A stretch of DNA of 64,000 nucleotides. It comes from Acinetobacter sp. 10FS3-1 (GTDB lineage: Bacteria; Pseudomonadota; Gammaproteobacteria; Pseudomonadales; Moraxellaceae). Both the position numbers and the translations under genes were made by a program. How positions within the stretch are numbered: position 1 is the first letter of the stretch; each line of letters starts with the position of its first letter. The stretch is taken from assembly GCF_013343215.1 (NCBI RefSeq), contig NZ_CP039143.1:248001-312000 (forward strand), in the 5' to 3' direction. The notes beneath the pieces were generated by a model. It was not told the DNA's origin, made no database searches, and worked only from the letters and a program-made list of their open reading frames with translations. Shown here piece by piece: positions 27,654-36,532 of this stretch.

Positions 27654-30002
27654 ATGACTGACTTAGTTCAGCAGTTGGCAAAAGAGCTTGCCGTGCGTCC
27701 AAATCAAGTCGAAGCTGCCATCAAACTCATTGATGAGGGTGCCAGTGTTCCTTTTATTGCACGTTACCGTAAAGAAGTAACGCAGGGCCTGGACGATACA
27801 CAATTACGCCAGCTCGATACACGTTTAGCGTATTTGCGTGATTTGTATGAACGCCGTGAAAAGGTCATTGAATCACTCAAAGAACAAGAGAAATTATCTG
27901 ATGATTTGCTGGCACGGGTAAATGCGGCTGAAACCAAAAATGCCTTGGAAGAAATTTACGCGCCATACCGTCCAAAACGCACCAGCAGGTCGTTTAAGGC
28001 CAAAGAAGCCGGTTTAGGTCCTGTTGCAGAGCGCATCTTTACAGAGGAGCTTGATCCTACGGAAGCACTGGCCGGTTTTAGCCATGCAGATTATCCGGAT
28101 ACGGAAAGTCAGCTGGATGCAATCCAGCATATTCTGATTGATGACTGGGCACAAAAAGTTGCGCTGACGGCTGAACTGAAAGCCATGTTTGCACAAACTG
28201 CCGTATTGAAAAGCCTGGTCGCTTCGGATGAGAAAAAAGAAGTCGGTAAAAAATTCCGTGACTACTTCGATTTCTCTGAAAGCCTGAATAAAGTGCCTTC
28301 CCATCGTTTACTGGCGATGTTACGTGGCCGCCAGGAGAATGTCCTGGGTCTTAAGGTCGACGGTGAAGATGATGCGCCTTTGGCACGTATTGAAACCGAG
28401 TACAATCTGTACCAGATTCAGCCACCAGCCCGTCAGGACTTCCTGAAACAAACAGCCAAACTGTTCTGGCTCGGTAAAGTTCGCCCCACTATTGAGCACT
28501 CATTGCTGACTGAAAAACGTCTGGCAGCTGAAGCTGAAGCCATGCAGGTGTTTGCTGAAAACCTGCGTCATCTGCTGCTTTCCGCTCCGGCAGGTGCACG
28601 TACCACATTAGGTGTCGACCCTGGCATCCGTACGGGTGTAAAACTGGCCGTTGTAAATGAGTCTGGTGATGTACTGGCACATAGCACGATCTATCCATTT
28701 GCACCAAAAGAAGATAAAGAAGGTTCATTAACAGAGCTGGCGCGTTTATGCCGTGAGTTCAATGTTGACCTGATTGCAATTGGCAATGGTACAGCCAGCC
28801 GTGAAACCGAAGCCTTGGTTGCTGAAATGATGGCAGCGAATAGCGACTTGAAACTGACTCGCGTATCAGTTTCTGAAGCAGGTGCATCGGTGTATTCAGC
28901 TTCTGAGCTGGCAGCTCAGGAACTTCCTGATCTGGACGTGACCATTCGTGGTGCAGTGTCGATTGCACGCCGTTTGCAAGATCCTTTGGCCGAACTGGTA
29001 AAAATCGATCCTAAATCAATTGGTGTGGGGCAGTATCAACATGACGTCAACCAGACCGGCCTGGCCAAAACGCTGGAAGCCGTAGTTGAGGACTGTGTGA
29101 ACTCGGTGGGCGTAGATGTCAACACGGCATCTGCGGCCATTCTGGGCTATATCGCAGGGCTGAACAAATCCATTGCCCAGCAAATTGTAGAATTCCGTAA
29201 GGAAAATGGCCGTTTTGATAACCGTCAGTCTCTGAAACAAGTGCCACGTCTGGGCGAGCGTACGTTTGAACAGGCAGCTGGTTTCTTGCGTATCCAGCAG
29301 GGTTCAGAACCATTAGATGCTTCTGCGGTTCACCCTGAATCTTATGCGCTGGTCAGCAAGATGGTGGAAGCAAAAGCCACAACTGTCAAAGACATCATTG
29401 GTAATACTGAAATCATTCGTCAAATTAATGCAGAGGAATTTGTCGATGAGCAGTTTGGTCTGCCGACTATTCAGGATGTGCTGGCTGAGCTGGAAAAACC
29501 GGGTCGTGACCCGCGTCCAGAGTTCCGCACTGCCAAATTCCGTGATGATATTACTGAAGTGGCGCAATTGACGGAAGGCATGCAGCTTGAAGGTGTGGTG
29601 ACGAATGTGACCAACTTTGGTGCTTTCGTTGATGTCGGCGTACATCAGGATGGTTTGGTACACATTTCTGAACTTGCCAATAAATTCGTTGCAGATCCGC
29701 ACAAGGTGGTGAAGCCCGGTCAGATTGTTCAGGTCCGTGTGTTAAATGTAGATGCTGAACGTAACCGTGTGAATCTGTCGATGCGTCCTGAAGGTTCTGA
29801 AGCGCCAAAAGCACCACGCCAGCCACGCCGTGACAATGAGCAGCGCGGTGAGCGTAAGCCACAAGGCAAACGTCCACAGCATGCACGTCCGCAAGCTGAG
29901 CGTCCTCAGGGCAAGAAACCGCAAGCGGCTAAACCGCAAGAGCAAAAGATCGGTGGTTTGGGTGCGCTGTTATTACAAGCCGGAATTAAAGGTTCGAAGT
30001 AA
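27654..30002 (+). CDS. tex: Tex family transcription accessory protein
   Basis: This 782-residue protein of the Tex/Spt6-like family starts MTDLVQQLAKELAVRPNQVEAAIKLIDEGASVPFIARYRKE. Tex carries a YqgF-like RNase-H-fold domain (TLGVDPGIRTGVKLAVV), helix-hairpin-helix repeats (AAILGYIAGLNKSIAQQIV, RQSLKQVPRLGERTFEQ) and an S1 RNA-binding domain (EGVVTNVTNFGAFVDVGVHQDGLVHIS). It binds nucleic acids and affects gene expression and RNA decay. A C-terminal low-complexity tail of about 65 residues is rich in Pro, Gln, Lys and Arg. The start at 27654 is preferred over an in-frame GTG at 27639. A bidirectional terminator follows. Confidence 0.95.
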   Translation: MTDLVQQLAKELAVRPNQVEAAIKLIDEGASVPFIARYRKEVTQGLDDTQLRQLDTRLAYLRDLYERREKVIESLKEQEKLSDDLLARVNAAETKNALEEIYAPYRPKRTSRSFKAKEAGLGPVAERIFTEELDPTEALAGFSHADYPDTESQLDAIQHILIDDWAQKVALTAELKAMFAQTAVLKSLVASDEKKEVGKKFRDYFDFSESLNKVPSHRLLAMLRGRQENVLGLKVDGEDDAPLARIETEYNLYQIQPPARQDFLKQTAKLFWLGKVRPTIEHSLLTEKRLAAEAEAMQVFAENLRHLLLSAPAGARTTLGVDPGIRTGVKLAVVNESGDVLAHSTIYPFAPKEDKEGSLTELARLCREFNVDLIAIGNGTASRETEALVAEMMAANSDLKLTRVSVSEAGASVYSASELAAQELPDLDVTIRGAVSIARRLQDPLAELVKIDPKSIGVGQYQHDVNQTGLAKTLEAVVEDCVNSVGVDVNTASAAILGYIAGLNKSIAQQIVEFRKENGRFDNRQSLKQVPRLGERTFEQAAGFLRIQQGSEPLDASAVHPESYALVSKMVEAKATTVKDIIGNTEIIRQINAEEFVDEQFGLPTIQDVLAELEKPGRDPRPEFRTAKFRDDITEVAQLTEGMQLEGVVTNVTNFGAFVDVGVHQDGLVHISELANKFVADPHKVVKPGQIVQVRVLNVDAERNRVNLSMRPEGSEAPKAPRQPRRDNEQRGERKPQGKRPQHARPQAERPQGKKPQAAKPQEQKIGGLGALLLQAGIKGSK

Positions 30003-30017
30003 GCTTTAAGTTTGACC

Positions 30018-30048
30018 AAAAAACCTCCCCATCGGGAGGTTTTTTTAT
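30018..30048. terminator. Bidirectional terminator after tex
   Basis: CCTCCC at 30024-30029 pairs with GGGAGG at 30034-30039, with AAAAAA before and TTTTTTTATT after, so it serves tex and the convergent gene at 30059. Confidence 0.9.
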
Positions 30049-30058
30049 TGGAACATTG

Positions 30059-30385
30059 TTATGAATTAACCATCGGTACAATCCAGCTGGTAATAATCAA
30101 TAAAATACCGAGATGGCCCAGCTTTCGGGTCACATAGACCAGCTTGGATGGCGGCTGTTCCAGCTGTTTGGCATACTCTTCCATGCTAATGCTTTGTTTA
30201 CCGCGACTGGTAAATAAAAATACGCCCAGATCAATACAGATCAGAATCGTACCAATATCAGCCACCAGTTCCATCAGCTCAAATTGCTGGGTGTATAACG
30301 ACATGCTAACGCTATAAATCAGATAAAGACCAAAAGCCAAACAGGCATATTGCAGGACCACTAAAAACTTCTGCATAAATCTCAA
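30059..30385 (-). CDS. Small inner-membrane protein, unknown function
   Basis: This 108-residue protein has three hydrophobic stretches: about 8-28 (VVLQYACLAFGLYLIYSVSM), about 40-60 (LVADIGTILICIDLGVFLF) and about 88-105 (LGHLGILLIITSWIVPMV). A polar loop of about 27 residues between the second and third carries SISMEEYAKQLEQPPSK. The start may be ATG 30385 or 30376 (MQKFLVV). I do not recognise the family. It shares its terminator with tex and has no evident operon partner. Confidence 0.6.
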   Translation of the reverse strand: MRFMQKFLVVLQYACLAFGLYLIYSVSMSLYTQQFELMELVADIGTILICIDLGVFLFTSRGKQSISMEEYAKQLEQPPSKLVYVTRKLGHLGILLIITSWIVPMVNS

Positions 30386-30437
30386 CAGTTCAAAAAATTA
30401 AAGTAATTATACAAATAATTTGGGCAGACCGTGACCA

Positions 30438-31514
30438 TTACAAGTTTTGGATCACAGTGGCAAAATTCTGCTTTTCCACCAGTTCCAGAAATTCATCTCC
30501 AAGTCGCTGACTTTCAACAATACATTGTTTCCACAGCTGAATCCGCTGGGCTTGGTCCAAACCTTTTAAGCTGAAATCTTTACGATCTGGCAGACGGCCG
30601 AGCGGTAAACTTTGCAGATATTCCTGAGAGGGTGAAATCAGCAAGGTGCGGGCCTGATTTTCCGGATGTGCAGTACGTTTAAACAGTTTATCGAACCAGC
30701 CCGGCGTAATACTGTCGGTAAAATGTGGATACAGCACAATCCCCTTGCTTTGGAAAGGCAGGTCAATGTGATAATCAATCAGACCACCATCGCGATAATA
30801 GCCTTGCGGTGCATCCGGAATATTGTTCACCGCTGCCATCACCCCCGGAATGGAGGCAGATGCCATCAGCCAGGGCAACACACTCTGTTCAGTCAGCGTA
30901 TGATAGTGGGTGGTAAATCCATCATCGGCAATTTTAAACTGTTCTCCAAGATTTGGCTGGCTAATCACACGTTGCATAAAATGACGGCTATGCCTGCGTG
31001 CGACCGCCGTTGTGCCAACAATTCCAGCCACAGAAGCCAGCAGGGGCAAGGCTTTGTCACTCTGGAAAATGTGCTGGGCTTTAATCGACAAGACAGTCAG
31101 GTGATAGTCCGGATGATTGACCAGATCGGCCTCTTTGCCTTGGACCAGCTCTAGCAGCATGCCACGACAAATGTCACTGATCTCCTGACGGGTCATTTTC
31201 TTGTGAAAATACAGATGGGTATAGAGTTCTGCAAGACGCTCAGTGCCTGCTTTGGCTCCCCAGGCAGCTACACTGGCAAAACGCCAGCTGCCAATGGATG
31301 AACCAACCAAGGTTCTACGCTGTGGCGCCCGTGAAAAAAACTCACCAAAAATTGCCTGATCCAGCCCCTGAATGCCGATACCTTTCGGTCCACCTGCAGC
31401 ACCTGGCACAATATCGACCTGTTCGGGTTGCAAACCTTCTTTCAGAATCAGCTCACGTGCCTGATGCCCAGCGCGGATTTTCAGGGCAGGCGCATGTTTT
31501 TGTAAAATCTGCAT
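30438..31514 (-). CDS. Patatin-like phospholipase family protein
   Basis: This 358-residue protein has the patatin hallmarks: oxyanion loop GGPKG (41-45), nucleophile elbow GSSIG with Ser73, and the catalytic dyad Asp in RDGGLIDYH (about residue 229). Patatin enzymes hydrolyse acyl ester bonds in phospholipids or glycerolipids using a Ser-Asp dyad. No signal peptide, so it is probably cytoplasmic or peripheral to the membrane. The ribosome binding site is weak. A short possible membrane-protein gene lies just upstream on the same strand and might be read with it. Confidence 0.88.
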   Translation of the reverse strand: MQILQKHAPALKIRAGHQARELILKEGLQPEQVDIVPGAAGGPKGIGIQGLDQAIFGEFFSRAPQRRTLVGSSIGSWRFASVAAWGAKAGTERLAELYTHLYFHKKMTRQEISDICRGMLLELVQGKEADLVNHPDYHLTVLSIKAQHIFQSDKALPLLASVAGIVGTTAVARRHSRHFMQRVISQPNLGEQFKIADDGFTTHYHTLTEQSVLPWLMASASIPGVMAAVNNIPDAPQGYYRDGGLIDYHIDLPFQSKGIVLYPHFTDSITPGWFDKLFKRTAHPENQARTLLISPSQEYLQSLPLGRLPDRKDFSLKGLDQAQRIQLWKQCIVESQRLGDEFLELVEKQNFATVIQNL

Positions 31515-31652
31515 AGAGGTTCAACCCATGTTCGACCAGTGAGGGCTTATTTTAAGTCTCTACTGCTAGGACCCAATGGCAAGATATACCCTAAGGTGAC
31601 TTTGCAGTCATGGTATCGGGTTAATGTCAGTCTGCATGAGTTCTTGATTGCA

Positions 31653-31946
31653 TCAATGTAAAAAACGCAGGTTAAATGACATAATCAAAAGCGTGGTTAT
31701 AGGATAGCTTGGCCAGTAAAAAGCCTGAATTAGAAATAAACAGCCTGCAATACCTATCCATATTTTTAAAGCCAGTATTAGCTGTGTTTGTCGTAGACAG
31801 GATAGAAATAATAACGGAAGCAGGTTAACGCTGACAATGAGCCAGAAATAGTCACTCTGAATCAGGCGGTAGAAGGTGGTATGGGCAGCAGGTGACCATG
31901 CAAGCCAATGGGCTGTCTGGTTGAGATAGAAAAAATCTCTCTCCAT
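31653..31946 (-). CDS. Possible small membrane protein
   Basis: This 97-residue open frame has several hydrophobic stretches (FWLIVSVNLLPLLFLSCL, ILALKIWIGIAGCLFLIQAFYW, TTLLIMSFNLRF). It starts MERDFFYLNQTAHWLAWSP. No clear ribosome binding site precedes it, the family is not recognised, and it sits in a gap of about 580 bp between patatin and ubiB. It is plausible as a gene but weakly supported. Confidence 0.4.
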   Translation of the reverse strand: MERDFFYLNQTAHWLAWSPAAHTTFYRLIQSDYFWLIVSVNLLPLLFLSCLRQTQLILALKIWIGIAGCLFLIQAFYWPSYPITTLLIMSFNLRFLH

Positions 31947-32067
31947 GTCGGGAAGCTGTAGAGGCGTGCAGTGAGAAAGGATTTTGGTCTATTCTGGCGA
32001 TACAGTGCCCATAAAAAACTAGATTTCATTTGGATATTCTTGTTATATTTTTCAATGATTAAAGCAT

Positions 32068-32091
32068 AAAAAAAGCCTGAATAATCAGGCT
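32068..32091 (-). terminator. Intrinsic terminator of the ubiE-ubiJ-ubiB operon
   Basis: AGCCTGA at 32074-32080 pairs with TCAGGCT at 32085-32091 and, read on the minus strand, is followed by a T-run. It lies 10 bp after the ubiB stop. Confidence 0.88.
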
Positions 32092-32100
32092 GTTTAAAAA

Positions 32101-33720
32101 TTATTTCGCAATCCGCCAGACAGCCAGCACGCTGGCCAGCACAATCAGAATCACCGAAACGAACCAAGGCGAAATAATTGCAATTGACAGCAGAATTGCC
32201 ATGATGCTGCCAAACATCCAGCTACGCTTTTGCTGATGTTCCATTTGCAGGCGCATACTTTGCAATTCATTGAGCTGTTTGGCATGCCAGGCCGACTGGT
32301 TTTTCAGACCATTCAGGCTGTCGATCATCAGGGTCGGTAAATCCTGTGCGCCTAATAGCAGATCCGGAATTTTCTGACCGAGTTCTTTCAGATTTTTCTG
32401 CGGATTCATCTGGGCCTTGATCCAGTCCGTCAGGATCGGTTTGGCCAGACTCCAGATATCCAGTTCCGGATACAGGTCAGTGCCTAAGCCTTCGACATGG
32501 ACTAAGGTTTTGAGTAGCAGCATCAGTTGCGGTGGAATTTCCAGATGGAAACGACGGGCAATGTCCATCACTTCAATCAAAATACCGGCGAAATCCAGTT
32601 CATGCATTGGCTTGGACACCATTGGACCTACAGTACGGCGCATTTCACGGGCTAGCGCATCCTGATCAGTACCCGGTGGAATCCAGCCTGCCTGATGTAC
32701 AATCTGGATCAGCTGCATAAAGTCACTATTCATGACGGCTAGCAGCATGCGCGCCACGGTCATCTGGTCATGCTTGGACAGTTCGCCCATAATCGCACAA
32801 TCCAGGGCGATAAAGCGCGGATTGGCCGGATTAATGGTCTCTACAAAAACATTGCCCGGATGCATGTCGGCATGGAAGAAGTTATCGCGGAAGACCTGGG
32901 TAAAGAAGATGGTCAGGCCTTTACGTGCCAGATCAGCACGATCCATACCGAGTCGGTCAAAGGTCGCAATATCTGAAATCGGTACCCCGGTAATGCGCTC
33001 CGCCACCAGCACATCTTTACTATCCATATAGACTTCAGGCACGTACATCATGCTGGAGCCAGTAAAATAATGCCGCATGCGGCGGGTGTTGTCAGCTTCC
33101 AGCGTCAGATCCAGCTCATTTAAAATAATCTGGCGATAGTCCTGAATAATCTCGGACAGATGCAAGGCACGTGCTGCTTCGAGACGCTTTTCCAGTGCAT
33201 CGCCGAGCCATTGCAAAATCTCAAAATCCTGTAAAATCTGCTGGCGAATATTGGGACGGGTAACCTTGACGATGACTTCACGGCCATCATGCAGGGCAGC
33301 GGTATGGACCTGTGCAATCGAGGCAGCTGCCAGTGGCTGGATATCAAAACGGGCGAACAGGGTATTTACATCCGCCTTTAAGGACTCCTGAATCCGCATC
33401 TTGGCGACTTCATTATCAAAAGGCTTGACCCGATCCTGCAGTAAAACCAGTTGTTGCAAGACTTCAGGCGGAATCAGATCACGGCGGGTTGACAGTAGCT
33501 GACCGAGCTTGATCGCCAGCGGCCCCATTTCTTCCAGTGCCAGTTTCAGCTTGAGCGGATTTTTACGCTCCTTGCTGGACCAGGCCGCCGGATGCATGCG
33601 GATGATTGACAGGACATGCCGGGCTTTTTCTGGAAGCTCTTCCGCAGGAAACAACGTGTCGAGTCTATAGTGCGCGGCGATGCGCCAAAGTTCGCGTAAA
33701 CGTGAAACATGCGGAATCAT
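32101..33720 (-). CDS. ubiB: Ubiquinone biosynthesis protein UbiB (ABC1 kinase-like)
   Basis: This 539-residue member of the ABC1/ADCK atypical kinase family has the KxGQ signature KLGQ at 71-74 followed by LLSTRRDLIPPEV, and an Ala-rich nucleotide loop (AAASIAQVH). The metal-binding ALDCAIMGELS and the HADMHPGN catalytic segment are also present. Two hydrophobic C-terminal segments (SIMAILLSIAIISPWFVSVILIVLASVLAVW) anchor it in the inner membrane. UbiB is needed for coenzyme Q synthesis, probably to extract or present lipid precursors to the Ubi complex. It follows ubiJ by 12 bp, forming the ubiE-ubiJ-ubiB operon. Confidence 0.95.
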   Translation of the reverse strand: MIPHVSRLRELWRIAAHYRLDTLFPAEELPEKARHVLSIIRMHPAAWSSKERKNPLKLKLALEEMGPLAIKLGQLLSTRRDLIPPEVLQQLVLLQDRVKPFDNEVAKMRIQESLKADVNTLFARFDIQPLAAASIAQVHTAALHDGREVIVKVTRPNIRQQILQDFEILQWLGDALEKRLEAARALHLSEIIQDYRQIILNELDLTLEADNTRRMRHYFTGSSMMYVPEVYMDSKDVLVAERITGVPISDIATFDRLGMDRADLARKGLTIFFTQVFRDNFFHADMHPGNVFVETINPANPRFIALDCAIMGELSKHDQMTVARMLLAVMNSDFMQLIQIVHQAGWIPPGTDQDALAREMRRTVGPMVSKPMHELDFAGILIEVMDIARRFHLEIPPQLMLLLKTLVHVEGLGTDLYPELDIWSLAKPILTDWIKAQMNPQKNLKELGQKIPDLLLGAQDLPTLMIDSLNGLKNQSAWHAKQLNELQSMRLQMEHQQKRSWMFGSIMAILLSIAIISPWFVSVILIVLASVLAVWRIAK

Positions 33721-33732
33721 AAAGCGGTGTAC

Positions 33733-34416
33733 CTAGTCGGATGTAGAGTTATGTGGAGCATCAATCTGCTGTTGAAGCTGGCGAATCCTGGCTTCAACGC
33801 GATCTAAATTCTGATTCAGGATACGGGTATCCTGATTTAAGTCATCCATTTGCCAGCGTGGAGCAAATAAACCACTGTCTTCTTTTAATGTGTCTTCAGC
33901 AAAGAACAGCTTGCTCTGCAAGGCGCGTTTGACATATTGGGGCGCTAGTTGCAGTTTACCCAGTTCATGGGCCAGAGTCGGGCCAATCCAGGGACTCAGG
34001 TGAGCAGCGAGATCAGGTTCTGCCTGCTGCATGATGCGCTGGATTTCTTGCAGAAGTTTATAGTCGCCCTGTAGGGGAATATTGCCGATGTCATCGGATA
34101 CCAGCAGGCTGAACAGTTCAACCATATTCTTGACGTTTAGCGTCGCTGTTGCCTCTACGAGGCTAGACGTTTGCGCGTCAAAAGGGCGCTGCTCAAAAAT
34201 AGAAGGCTGTTCAGCATGTCCGGTTGCAGTGGCTTCCAGACGAACCTTGCCTTCATCAAAGCATACATCTACCGAAAGCTGTGGTGATGCAATGACCACA
34301 CGCAGCATTTTACCGGCTAGCGCATTGGTCTGAATGCGGGTAATGCCATCCAGATCAATCATCTGATGAATCACGCGTTCAATTGCCCCTAGGGCGAGAA
34401 TTGACCACATTGGCAT
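33733..34416 (-). CDS. ubiJ: Ubiquinone biosynthesis accessory factor UbiJ (SCP2 domain)
   Basis: This 227-residue protein has an N-terminal SCP2-like lipid-binding fold (about 10-105) and a C-terminal coiled coil (about 180-220, NLDRVEARIRQLQQQIDAP). UbiJ is the lipid-binding scaffold of the cytoplasmic Ubi metabolon and works with UbiK. Position between ubiE and ubiB is the standard arrangement and supports the identification. Its ribosome binding site overlaps the end of ubiE, with the start 6 nt after the ubiE stop, which suggests translational coupling. Confidence 0.9.
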   Translation of the reverse strand: MPMWSILALGAIERVIHQMIDLDGITRIQTNALAGKMLRVVIASPQLSVDVCFDEGKVRLEATATGHAEQPSIFEQRPFDAQTSSLVEATATLNVKNMVELFSLLVSDDIGNIPLQGDYKLLQEIQRIMQQAEPDLAAHLSPWIGPTLAHELGKLQLAPQYVKRALQSKLFFAEDTLKEDSGLFAPRWQMDDLNQDTRILNQNLDRVEARIRQLQQQIDAPHNSTSD

Positions 34417-34422
34417 AGCCTC

Positions 34423-35367
34423 TTAGAGTTTGAAACCACGGTGAACGGCCACAATACCGCCAGTCAGGTTGTGGTAATCACAGTTCTGGAAGCCGGCATT
34501 TTCCATCATGCCTTTCAGGGTGCGCTGGTCTGGATGCATGCGAATTGATTCAGCAAGGTATTTATAACTTTCCGAATCATTTGCCACGATTTTACCCATG
34601 ATCGGTAAAGCGGTGAATGAATACAGGTCATACAGTTTTGAAAATGGCTCGAATACTGGTTTAGAAAATTCCAGAATCAACAGACGGCCGCCTGGCTTAA
34701 GCACGCGGTACATCGCTGCCAGTGCTGCATCTTTGTCAGTCACGTTACGCAGACCAAATGAAATGGTCAGCAGATCAAAGCTGTTGTCTGCAAAGGGTTC
34801 CAGAGTTTCAGCATTGGCCAGAACAAAGTCGACATTGGTACAGCCGGCATCGATCAGACGGTCACGGCCAACATTCAGCATGGATTCATTAATATCAGAG
34901 AGGACCACATGGCCGGTTGGGCCAACCTCGCGGCTGAAAACTTTAGCCAGATCACCCGTACCGCCTGCAATATCCAGCACATGCTGACCACGGCGTACCC
35001 CCGACATATTAATCGCAAAACGTTTCCACAGGCGGTGAATACCAAAAGACATCAGGTCATTCATGATGTCGTATTTGCTGGCAACCGAATGGAAGACTTC
35101 CGCCACTTTCTGGGCTTTTTCATCACTGTTAACAGTCTGATAACCAAAGTGCGTGGTCGAACCGACATTGCCGGTATTGGCGCCGCGTGGCAGATTGTAT
35201 TTAGGTATCGTTGAGGTCACTGGCGTATCGGTCAGGCGTTGTTCGAGGGACTGTTGCTGACCTTGCGGGGTGCCTTGAGGAAGAGTTTCAGTTAAGAATG
35301 GACTCACTTTGTCTGTCTGTTGTGCCGACTCGGGGGTAGGGGCAGGTGTTGGATTTTCATTCGACAT
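34423..35367 (-). CDS. ubiE: Ubiquinone/menaquinone C-methyltransferase UbiE
   Basis: This 314-residue SAM-dependent methyltransferase has the SAM-binding motif [15 protein letters not shown], the acidic strand [11 protein letters not shown] and the family block [21 protein letters not shown]. It methylates demethylmenaquinone and the C-5 ring position of the ubiquinone precursor. The start MSNENPT at 35367 has AGGAG about 9 nt before it; an upstream ATG at 35391 is less likely. About 65 Pro/Gln/Thr-rich residues precede the catalytic domain, which begins near TTHFGYQTV, so the protein is longer than the 251-residue E. coli enzyme. First gene of ubiE-ubiJ-ubiB. Confidence 0.95.
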   Translation of the reverse strand: MSNENPTPAPTPESAQQTDKVSPFLTETLPQGTPQGQQQSLEQRLTDTPVTSTIPKYNLPRGANTGNVGSTTHFGYQTVNSDEKAQKVAEVFHSVASKYDIMNDLMSFGIHRLWKRFAINMSGVRRGQHVLDIAGGTGDLAKVFSREVGPTGHVVLSDINESMLNVGRDRLIDAGCTNVDFVLANAETLEPFADNSFDLLTISFGLRNVTDKDAALAAMYRVLKPGGRLLILEFSKPVFEPFSKLYDLYSFTALPIMGKIVANDSESYKYLAESIRMHPDQRTLKGMMENAGFQNCDYHNLTGGIVAVHRGFKL

Positions 35368-35622
35368 GGGAGTCACTCCTAACATAGTCATCGGGTTAAT
35401 CTTATATTGACTGCATAATGACAGATTCTAAGATGTTATTCAGCATTCATCATGCAATTGTTATGAATAATATACAGAAAAATGAGCAAGTCAGCTGAAA
35501 TCTTTCGGGTGCATGATCATGCTATCTTCTTGTAGGATGACGGCCTGCTCTGGGCAAAAGGATGACTTTTAGTCCGAGGGCAGACAAGTCTCAGTGCTGC
35601 TTGATCTGGTGAAAAATAACGC

Positions 35623-36327
35623 TTATTGAAAGGGCCGCAGATCGCCAGCATGCACCCGGTCAATGATATGACGTTCGCCCTGGGTAAAGTCACGGACAAA
35701 CTGTTCAGCCGACTTTAACGGTTTCATGGCCAGGAAACCTTCCTGCATAAATTCATACATGACCTGGAAATTATATTTATTTGCTGCACCTTTACACATT
35801 TTAAAGGCCGTATAGACCATAAAGGAGCGCATGTATTTATCCAGGCTATGACCCAGCTGGTCCAGCAGTTCCAGCTGTTTTAAACGCGCCTGTGCCTGAT
35901 CCAGCTTTATATAAGCCAATCGCATCATCTCATCATTCAGCGGGGTATCCGCCGGATAGTCTTTCAACAGCTGGATGGCCACCTGCTCATCTAGCTGTAC
36001 CGCCAGAATCGCCAGTTCAACCCCCAATGTGCCAGTTTTAATGGCATTTTCCGGAATAACTTTTTCAGCTTTATGGGCATATTTCATCAGGCGTTTAATT
36101 TGTGTGGCCAGCGCATCAAAATCCGGTCCGCCATAAAGCCGGTTGAGAAAATAGTCGGCCATCAGCTGGTTCTGCTTTGCTGAAAAATGGGTTTGATGGC
36201 TACGCTGCATCCGGGTTTTCTGCCATGCCTGTACATCCTGTAAGCGGCTTAAAATTTTGGACTGGCGATGATAGCTCAGCTGATCATAACGTTCTAATAA
36301 CTCATCAAGTGCGGCAAGTTTGGACAT
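35623..36327 (-). CDS. Conserved helical protein, FFLEELY-motif type
   Basis: This 234-residue protein is almost entirely helical by composition, with no signal peptide or membrane helix. It contains MADYFLNRLYGGPDFD near residues 55-70, similar to the motif that names the FFLEELY-motif proteins, and a C-terminal region with ANKYNFQVMYEFMQEGFLAMKPLK. The molecular function is unknown. It is transcribed alone, divergent from pap. The assignment rests on memory of the motif, so the name is tentative. Confidence 0.6.
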   Translation of the reverse strand: MSKLAALDELLERYDQLSYHRQSKILSRLQDVQAWQKTRMQRSHQTHFSAKQNQLMADYFLNRLYGGPDFDALATQIKRLMKYAHKAEKVIPENAIKTGTLGVELAILAVQLDEQVAIQLLKDYPADTPLNDEMMRLAYIKLDQAQARLKQLELLDQLGHSLDKYMRSFMVYTAFKMCKGAANKYNFQVMYEFMQEGFLAMKPLKSAEQFVRDFTQGERHIIDRVHAGDLRPFQ

Positions 36328-36532
36328 GATAGTTCAGATATTTTTTACGATGTCAGAATCTTAGAGGGTGTTGAAGGATCTCGCCATGACAAATTGACCA
36401 ATGAAACCTGATTTACAGGTCAATTCGCTGTTTAAACAATCAAACTAATCGTGTGAAAAACGTTGCTGGCCCTGTTTGAGTGGAAAATTTCCCCGTTATA
36501 CTGCCTATAAGAAGAAGAGAAAAGGGCTCAGT

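Noticed and set aside
31862..32167. Minus-strand frame of 101 codons overlapping the ubiB 3' end
   Set aside because: It crosses the ubiB terminator and overlaps ubiB; no start signal or conserved segment.
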